From: an uncultured Pelagibacteraceae bacterium
GTDB lineage: Bacteria > Pseudomonadota > Alphaproteobacteria > Pelagibacterales > Pelagibacteraceae
Reading direction: 5' to 3'
NCBI GenBank assembly: GCA_902572605.1
Contig: CACGGD010000003.1
Coordinates: forward strand, 17,414 to 81,413
DNA length: 64,000 nt
The position numbers and the translations under genes were made by a program. The notes beneath the pieces are model-generated. The model did not search any database, was not told where the DNA came from, and saw only the letters and a list, made by a program, of their open reading frames with translations. This document shows positions 58,622 through 64,000 of this stretch, piece after piece. Positions within the stretch are counted from its first letter, which is position 1, and the number at the start of each line of letters is the position of its first letter.

Positions 58622-59444
58622 AACACTCTAAAGTATTTTTTAATAAGCAAGCAATAGTCATGGGTCCCACACCCCCAGGGACTGGGGTAATTGCCTTTAC
58701 TTTGTTTTTGACTTCTTCAAAACTAACGTCACCAACAATTTTGTCTCCTTGCTTATTTATTCCTACGTCAATAATGATTGACCCATCTTTAACCCAATCC
58801 TTTTTAACTAAGTTCGCTACCCCAACAGCGGCAACCAAAATATCTGCTTTTGAACACTCTTCTTTCAGATTTTTAGTCTTCGAGTGAGCAATTGTGATCG
58901 TACAATTTTCTTTTAACAAGAGTTGTGCTATTGGCTTACCATTTAAATTAGATCTACCTATTATCACTGCATGTTTACCAGACAGATTTTTTTCAATTTT
59001 TTTTATAAGCATTAAACATCCTTTGGGAGTGCAAGGAACAATTCCATTATATCCAGAAGCTAAATTTCCTACATTAACAGGACTAAATCCGTCTACATCT
59101 TTTGATGGTTCAATTAAATTAATAATTCTCTCTTGTCTGATCTGGTCTGGTAGAGGAAGTTGTACCAAAATACCTGACACACTATTATCATTATTTAATT
59201 CTTTTATTTTTTTTAAGACATCTTCCTCCGAAACATCATTTGGATATTTAATTACATTTGAATTAATTCCTACTTCTTTTGAGCTTTTTTCTTTGTTTTT
59301 AACATATATTTGGCTTGGAAGATGATCTCCAATCAAAATCACTGCTAATCCTGGAACTTTATTAGTTTTTTTTTTAATTGATATAATCTCTTTTTTAATT
59401 TCTTCTCTTAAAAGTTCTGCTTCTTTTTTTCCATCAATAATCAT
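58602..59444 (-). CDS. folD: Methylenetetrahydrofolate dehydrogenase/cyclohydrolase
   Basis: FolD interconverts methylene-, methenyl- and 10-formyl-tetrahydrofolate, a hub of C1 metabolism. The catalytic lysine is in PSQIYVKNKEKSSKEVGI, the substrate loop is ILVQLPLPDQI and PSKDVDGFSPVNVGNL, and the NADP site is VIIGRSNLNGKPIAQLLL. The length of 280 residues is normal. yggT lies upstream by 2 bases. Confidence 0.96.
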   Translation of the reverse strand: MIIDGKKEAELLREEIKKEIISIKKKTNKVPGLAVILIGDHLPSQIYVKNKEKSSKEVGINSNVIKYPNDVSEEDVLKKIKELNNDNSVSGILVQLPLPDQIRQERIINLIEPSKDVDGFSPVNVGNLASGYNGIVPCTPKGCLMLIKKIEKNLSGKHAVIIGRSNLNGKPIAQLLLKENCTITIAHSKTKNLKEECSKADILVAAVGVANLVKKDWVKDGSIIIDVGINKQGDKIVGDVSFEEVKNKVKAITPVPGGVGPMTIACLLKNTLECFKARLT

Positions 59445-59446
59445 AA

Positions 59447-59737
59447 TTAAAATAATGAAGGTACGAACATTTCAAAAACTAAGTTTCTTATAAACATTAG
59501 CCCCAAAATTAATATTATTGGAGAGATATCTATCGAACCCAAATTAGGAAGATATCTTCTAATAAAATTTAAAGGTGGATCAGTTAACCTATGTGAAACA
59601 TCTAAAACGGAATAAACAAATCGATTGCTTGTATTTAAAATATTAAATGCAACTAGCCAACTCATAATTACATGTATGATCAAAACCCAAATATAAAGGC
59701 TAATAATATTGTCAAATAATATAAAAATTGATTTCAT
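59447..59737 (-). CDS. YggT family membrane protein
   Basis: A 96-residue protein with two hydrophobic segments and the YGGT pattern ILNTSNRFVYSVLDVSHRLT, then DPPLNFIRRYLPNLGSIDIS. The family is linked to osmotic shock tolerance and to assembly of photosynthetic or cytochrome complexes in relatives, but the mechanism is unsettled. It sits between an MscS channel gene, which it overlaps by one base, and folD. Confidence 0.88.
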   Translation of the reverse strand: MKSIFILFDNIISLYIWVLIIHVIMSWLVAFNILNTSNRFVYSVLDVSHRLTDPPLNFIRRYLPNLGSIDISPIILILGLMFIRNLVFEMFVPSLF

Positions 59738-60828
59738 TATTTCTTCTCCAAATAAATAGATGTACTTGGAAAAGCAAATGAAGCTCCATTGCTTTCCACT
59801 ATTTCCTTTATTTTAACAGCAAATCTTTCTTTAACTTTGAGCCATTCCCCCCAATCATCAGTTACAGTAAAACATCTTATATACATATCTATTGAACTAT
59901 CAGAAAATTTATCTATTCGAACAGCATGTTCTGTCTCTTCTCCGATTTTAAAATCTTTATTTGTAGTTATATATTTTTCTATTTGATCTCTTATATTTTT
60001 TAATTGTTCAACTGTAGAGCTATACTGCAAAGTTATAATCCAACTAATCCTCCAATTTGTTGTCTCTGTTATGTTAACTACTGCATTTTCAGCAAATGAG
60101 GCGTTGGGTATTGTTGCAATTGATTTATCAAATTTTCTTATTACAGTAGATCTAAAGCCTATTCTTTCCACTATACCTTCAATAATACCTTCTACATATA
60201 TCCAGTCTCCAATTTTAAATCTTTTTTCTACAAGAACTAAAATACCTGAAATTAAATTTTTAAATAAATCTTGGGCTCCTAAGGCAACAGCAACACCAAA
60301 CAAACCAAGACCAGCAATTATAGGAGCAATCTTTATTCCCCAAATATCAAGTGTAGCAGCAAAACCAAAAAAAATGATTAAAATTTTATTTGCTTTAATT
60401 ACCCAATTAAGTAAATCTCTAGATAGCAGTTCTTCTACTCTTTTTATTAAGAAAGTTATAGGCTCAACTACTTGATGAATTAACCAAAATATTAATATCG
60501 TAATAAGAGAACGATTTATATTATCTACAAAAACAGACATTTTTCCTTCAAAATCCATGTAGGATGTCGCCATAAATATACCGAGTACTATTGGCAAAAA
60601 TTTTACTGGGCCGGCAGAAGCCTCTACTAAAGCATCATCAAATTTATTTGAAGTCTTAGCAACATAGTTTTTTAATCTTTGAAGGATAAATTTTGCTATT
60701 AAACCACGTAATAGTAAAAAAAATAAAAATATTGCTATTGCTAATCCAATTTGAGTAAAATTAACTCCTGCAATACCCTGTTGCCAAATTTCAATAAACA
60801 AATCTTTAAAGTTTTCTAATACGTTCAT
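59737..60828 (-). CDS. Mechanosensitive ion channel, MscS family
   Basis: MscS channels open under membrane tension and release solutes. This 363-residue protein has four or five helices, the pore-lining helix GLGLFGVAVALGAQDLFKNL and the beta domain FKIGDWIYVEGIIEGIVERI. The C-terminal cytoplasmic cage domain ends with ASFAFPSTSIYLE, the family's usual last strand. It lies 7 bases after hemD and overlaps yggT by one base. Confidence 0.94.
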   Translation of the reverse strand: MNVLENFKDLFIEIWQQGIAGVNFTQIGLAIAIFLFFLLLRGLIAKFILQRLKNYVAKTSNKFDDALVEASAGPVKFLPIVLGIFMATSYMDFEGKMSVFVDNINRSLITILIFWLIHQVVEPITFLIKRVEELLSRDLLNWVIKANKILIIFFGFAATLDIWGIKIAPIIAGLGLFGVAVALGAQDLFKNLISGILVLVEKRFKIGDWIYVEGIIEGIVERIGFRSTVIRKFDKSIATIPNASFAENAVVNITETTNWRISWIITLQYSSTVEQLKNIRDQIEKYITTNKDFKIGEETEHAVRIDKFSDSSIDMYIRCFTVTDDWGEWLKVKERFAVKIKEIVESNGASFAFPSTSIYLEKK

Positions 60829-60835
60829 TTAATTC

Positions 60836-61528
60836 CTATAATTTAAGTAGCTCTTCTCCAGGATTAAAAATTTCTACTTTTTTCCATCCATCAGATTTAA
60901 ATACATTAGCTACTTTTTCACTTATACACATAACTTTTGATCCTGTCATTAATGGATAAAGAGAGTAATTTTTAACTATTTCTAGAAAACTCTCTCCACT
61001 CCGCAATGAATAAACAAATATTATATCAGGAGCATGATTGGTAATTATCGTTTTATTTTGATCGTTTAGATCAGTAATTTTTTCAGATTTATAATTAATG
61101 ATACTATTAATCTTTAATCCCTCTTTTTTTAGCTCTAAATCTAAATCATAAGCTACATTATCTCCACAAAAATAAGCTAACCTAGATTTTTCATTAATTT
61201 GTTCAGAACTTATGATTAAATTTTTTAAGGCATTTACTGTACCGCCTGCTGAAAGAGTATTTTGATATCCCAATTGTCTCGCTATTTTTTCGGTAATAGA
61301 TCCAACACAAAAACATAGTTTATTTTTATCTTTATTTAAAACTTTAAGATTTCTGACAGCATTTGCACTAGTAAAAATAAGAGCATCGTATTGACTAATA
61401 TCTATTGATTCTTTTTTAACGGAAGATATCTTTAAAGTCGGCACATGAATTATCTTATGGCCTAAAGAAAAAAGTTTACCCATTAAGTCTTCTGAGTCAA
61501 TCAATGGTCTTGTTATTAAAATATTCAT
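60836..61528 (-). CDS. hemD: Uroporphyrinogen-III synthase
   Basis: HemD closes the tetrapyrrole ring and inverts ring D. The family is poorly conserved; support comes from ILITRPLIDSEDLMGKLFSL, ALIFTSANAVRNLKVL and KVMCISEKVANVFKSDGW, plus position 4 bases overlapping hemC. The length of 230 residues is normal. With ccm genes in the same window it contributes haem for cytochrome c. Confidence 0.9.
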   Translation of the reverse strand: MNILITRPLIDSEDLMGKLFSLGHKIIHVPTLKISSVKKESIDISQYDALIFTSANAVRNLKVLNKDKNKLCFCVGSITEKIARQLGYQNTLSAGGTVNALKNLIISSEQINEKSRLAYFCGDNVAYDLDLELKKEGLKINSIINYKSEKITDLNDQNKTIITNHAPDIIFVYSLRSGESFLEIVKNYSLYPLMTGSKVMCISEKVANVFKSDGWKKVEIFNPGEELLKL

Positions 61529-62445
61529 TTTTTTTTAAACTTTTCCCCAGCTAGTTTTAATAATCTTTCTCCAACAGTTTTCCCAATATTTAAAGCATCC
61601 ACGTTGCGACCACTAAATTCATAATCAAAGCTTTGATCCCCTAAATCTGAAAAAAGTTGAGCTTTAAGTATAAGATTATTATCTATAATTTTTGCTAATC
61701 CTCCAACTGCTGTTTCACAATCGCCACCTATTGTTTGCAACATTTTTCTTTCTGCTATCGCACAAAAACTAGTTTCAGTATCATTAATTTTTTTTATGAT
61801 ATTTTTAATTGTTTCATCATCTTTTCTACATTGAACAGCAATAATTCCTTGTCCAACTGCTGGAAGAACATCGTTTTCATCAAAGACCATGCCTATTTTA
61901 TTTTCTAGATTCAAACTTTTCACTCCTGCTGCTGCTAAAATGATTGCGTCTAATTTTTTTTCTTCTAATTTTTTAATTCTAGTATCAATGTTCCCTCTTA
62001 TATTTAATACTAAAACATTTTGATTAATCTTTTTTAACTGAAGCTCTCTACGTCTTGAACTTGATCCAATTTTTGCTCCTTGAGACAGCTCATTTAGATT
62101 TTGAATCTTATTACAAATAAGAACATCTCGAGGATCATTTCTTTTAACAAAAGCAGCAATTGTTAAAGCTTCATTTTGCTCCGACTCCATATCTTTTAAA
62201 GAGTGAACGGCTATATCAATATTATTTTTTAATAAATTTTCTTCTATTTCTTTGCAAAATAAGTTTTTTCCACCTATCTCTGACAATTTTGTATTTGAAT
62301 GTATATCTCCAGAAGTCTTAATCTTTTTTATAACGAAATCATCTTCTTTAAGACTTTTTGACTTTTCCAGAATAAGTCTTTTTACTTTTTCTACGTAAGC
62401 TAAGGATAATTTGCTTCCTCTGGCACCAATTGTAATTTTTTTCAT
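61525..62445 (-). CDS. hemC: Hydroxymethylbilane synthase (porphobilinogen deaminase)
   Basis: HemC polymerises four porphobilinogens. The cofactor-carrying cysteine is in TIGGDCETAVGGLAKI, and RGSKLSLAYVEKVK, IDIAVHSLKDME and SSRRRELQLKK are the other signatures. The 306-residue length is normal. It is divergent from tsaD, and overlaps hemD by 4 bases. Confidence 0.96.
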   Translation of the reverse strand: MKKITIGARGSKLSLAYVEKVKRLILEKSKSLKEDDFVIKKIKTSGDIHSNTKLSEIGGKNLFCKEIEENLLKNNIDIAVHSLKDMESEQNEALTIAAFVKRNDPRDVLICNKIQNLNELSQGAKIGSSSRRRELQLKKINQNVLVLNIRGNIDTRIKKLEEKKLDAIILAAAGVKSLNLENKIGMVFDENDVLPAVGQGIIAVQCRKDDETIKNIIKKINDTETSFCAIAERKMLQTIGGDCETAVGGLAKIIDNNLILKAQLFSDLGDQSFDYEFSGRNVDALNIGKTVGERLLKLAGEKFKKK

Positions 62446-62505
62446 TATTAGTTTATATATTTGATGAATGTATTTTATACTATTTTAAATTTTAACGTAT
62501 AAATA
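62446..62505. promoter_or_regulatory. Divergent promoter region hemC / tsaD
   Basis: This 60-base spacer separates two divergent starts, a widely conserved arrangement in alphaproteobacteria. Toward tsaD, TATACT at 62477-62482 is a fair -10 hexamer; no good -35 is at the right distance. Confidence 0.4.
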
Positions 62506-63582
62506 ATGAAAAAAAAGATTACTTTTTTAGGAATCGAAACAAGCTGTGATGAAACTGCTGCTGCAATAATCAGAGAAAATGAAAAAGGCACGGCAGACAT
62601 ATTATCTAATGTCGTGTCTAGCCAAATAGAGGAGCATAAAGAATTTGGTGGAGTGGTTCCTGAGTTAGCTGCTAGAGCTCATTTGGAAAATATTGAATTC
62701 ATTATAGATAAAGCTTTAAATGATAGCAAAGTTTCCTTAAAAGATATTGATGGTGTCGCAGCAACTGCTGGACCAGGATTAATTGTTTGCCTCACAGTTG
62801 GTCTTAATATTGGAAAATCAATAGCAGCATTTTCGAACAAACCTTTTTTAGCAATCAACCATTTAGAAGGTCATGCACTCAGTCCTGGGCTAAAAAATAA
62901 AATTGAGTTTCCTTATTTGCTGCTTTTAATATCAGGTGGCCATACTCAGTATTTAATTGTTAAAGATGTAAATCATTACGAACAGTTAGGCACAACAATA
63001 GATGATGCTCTTGGAGAAGCTTTCGACAAAACAGCAAAAATGTTAGATCTGGGGTATCCAGGAGGACCTGCTGTAGAAAAATTCTCTAAATTAGGAGAAA
63101 AAAATTTCTTTAAATTGCCAGAACCAATAATTAATAAAGCTGGATGCAATCTTTCATTTGCTGGGTTAAAAACAGCTGTATTAAGGGAGGCTAAAAAAAT
63201 AAATGGAAATGAAAAATTAAAATATAATCTAGCAGCATCTTTTCAAAATACTATTAATAAAATTCTACATAAAAAAACTAAAATAGCGATTCAAGAATTT
63301 AAAATTAAAACTAAGAAAAAAAAAGTTGAATTAATTGTTGCTGGTGGAGTAGCTGCAAACAAATCAATTAGAGAAAATTTAACAAATTTATCAAATGAGA
63401 TGAATTGTAAAACTATTTATCCCGATCCAAAATTCTGTGGAGATAATGCAGCTATGATAGCCTGGGCAGGGATAAAAAGATTTAAAAAAAATTTAATCGA
63501 TAATATCGACGTTTCAGCAAAATCTAGATGGCCGCTCGATGGTAATGCTCCATACATGAAAGGTCCTGGTTTAAAACTTTAA
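62506..63582 (+). CDS. tsaD: tRNA N6-threonylcarbamoyladenosine transferase TsaD
   Basis: TsaD adds the threonylcarbamoyl group to A37 of ANN-reading tRNAs. It begins FLGIETSCDETAAAIIREN. The metal-binding histidines are in NHLEGHALSP and SGGHTQYL, with IDDALGEAFDKTAKML after them. The length of 358 residues is normal. Its stop overlaps the next gene start (TAATG). Confidence 0.97.
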   Translation: MKKKITFLGIETSCDETAAAIIRENEKGTADILSNVVSSQIEEHKEFGGVVPELAARAHLENIEFIIDKALNDSKVSLKDIDGVAATAGPGLIVCLTVGLNIGKSIAAFSNKPFLAINHLEGHALSPGLKNKIEFPYLLLLISGGHTQYLIVKDVNHYEQLGTTIDDALGEAFDKTAKMLDLGYPGGPAVEKFSKLGEKNFFKLPEPIINKAGCNLSFAGLKTAVLREAKKINGNEKLKYNLAASFQNTINKILHKKTKIAIQEFKIKTKKKKVELIVAGGVAANKSIRENLTNLSNEMNCKTIYPDPKFCGDNAAMIAWAGIKRFKKNLIDNIDVSAKSRWPLDGNAPYMKGPGLKL

Positions 63583-64000
63583 TGGATTATTGGCTGCTTA
63601 AATCTGAACCAGATGTCTGGTCAATATCACAACAAAAAAAAGCAGGTTCAAAAGGGGCTGCTTGGGACGGTGTTAGAAACTATCAAGCTAGAAATAATCT
63701 AAAGAAAATGAAAGTAGGAGATCTTTGTTTTTTCTATCACTCAAACATCGGGAAAGAAATTGTAGGGATTGTTAAGGTTATAAAAAAAGCTTTTCCAGAT
63801 AAAACTGACAAAAAAAAGAGGTTTGTGGCTGTTCAGGTTAGGTTTGTTAAAGAATTTATTTATCCAATTTCATTAGAAAAAATTAAAAAAAACAAGGCTA
63901 TTTCTCATATACCTCTTGTTAAGCAAAGTAGACTATCGGTCATGCCAATAGATTATAAAAGCTGGAAAATTATATATAAGATGGGTAAGATCAGAGAAAT
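63582..64000 (+). CDS. EVE domain-containing protein (cut by window end)
   Basis: The frame starts at the ATG overlapping the tsaD stop and is open to the last base, 139 codons, with the end missing. MDYWLLKSEPDVWSISQ and AAWDGVRNYQARNNLKKMKV, GDLCFFYHSNIGKEIVGIVK, and HIPLVKQSRLSVMPI are the EVE (PUA-like, thymocyte nuclear protein 1) fold. EVE domains bind modified bases; the substrate here is unknown. The full-length protein is usually about 135-155 residues, so only a few codons are likely missing. Confidence 0.9.
   Translation, partial: MDYWLLKSEPDVWSISQQKKAGSKGAAWDGVRNYQARNNLKKMKVGDLCFFYHSNIGKEIVGIVKVIKKAFPDKTDKKKRFVAVQVRFVKEFIYPISLEKIKKNKAISHIPLVKQSRLSVMPIDYKSWKIIYKMGKIRE

Overview
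The window is about 70% A+T, densely coded (spacers mostly 0-80 bp, many 1-20 bp gene overlaps) and almost entirely housekeeping. Base composition, lysine/isoleucine/asparagine-rich proteins, minimal gene lengths, alphaproteobacterial marker families (DUF2794, IalB, HspQ, CycL-type CcmH, F1 ATPase genes without F0 genes) and the TRAP transporter content all point to a streamlined marine alphaproteobacterium of the SAR11/Pelagibacterales type. That assignment is inferred from gene content and style. I see no rRNA, tRNA, CRISPR array, insertion sequence or prophage, and no gene-free stretch longer than 300 bases.

Layout. 1-4291 (+): the end of proB, then proA, nadD, rsfS, ctpA and rppH, tightly packed. 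4281-34249 (-): thirty kilobases of core genes read leftward: ffh, rpsP, trmD, rplS, leuC, leuD, leuB, asd, sdhC, sdhD, sdhA, sdhB, mmsA, mdh, sucC, sucD, sucA, sucB, lpdA, priA and atpH-A-G-D-C. This block holds most of the TCA cycle from 2-oxoglutarate to oxaloacetate, complex II and the F1 part of ATP synthase. It is interrupted once, between mdh and sucC, by a membrane protein gene and a + strand methyltransferase gene. 34385-36155 (+): dapF and ftsY, divergent from ffh across a spacer with several hairpins.

36152-48471 (-): an accessory, metabolic region. Read leftward it has two tandem FMN-dependent 2-hydroxyacid dehydrogenases, an aminotransferase, a GlcD-type flavoprotein, a D-2-hydroxyacid dehydrogenase, a complete TRAP transporter (dctP, hairpin terminator, dctQ, dctM), an amidase, a 59-codon membrane protein, a DMT-family transporter and an alpha/beta hydrolase. 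Together they look like a module for taking up and interconverting 2-hydroxy and 2-oxo acids. 48477-53145 (-): a PagL-like outer-membrane protein and cytochrome c maturation genes ccmC, D, E, F, G and H. 53146-53326 is a spacer with competing stem-loops, followed by hspQ.

53731-64000: yciB, a DUF2794 gene, a BAX-inhibitor-1 family gene, an aldo/keto reductase, an IalB-like protein, argG, psiE, folD, yggT, an MscS channel, hemD and hemC, tsaD, and the start of an EVE-domain gene cut by the window end.

Nothing here is clearly a new multi-gene defence or mobile system. The best leads are the two structured spacers (ffh/dapF and hspQ/ccmC), the strand-breaking two-gene insertion in the TCA block, the hydroxyacid/TRAP module, and an SdhD that seems to lack the usual haem-ligand histidine.
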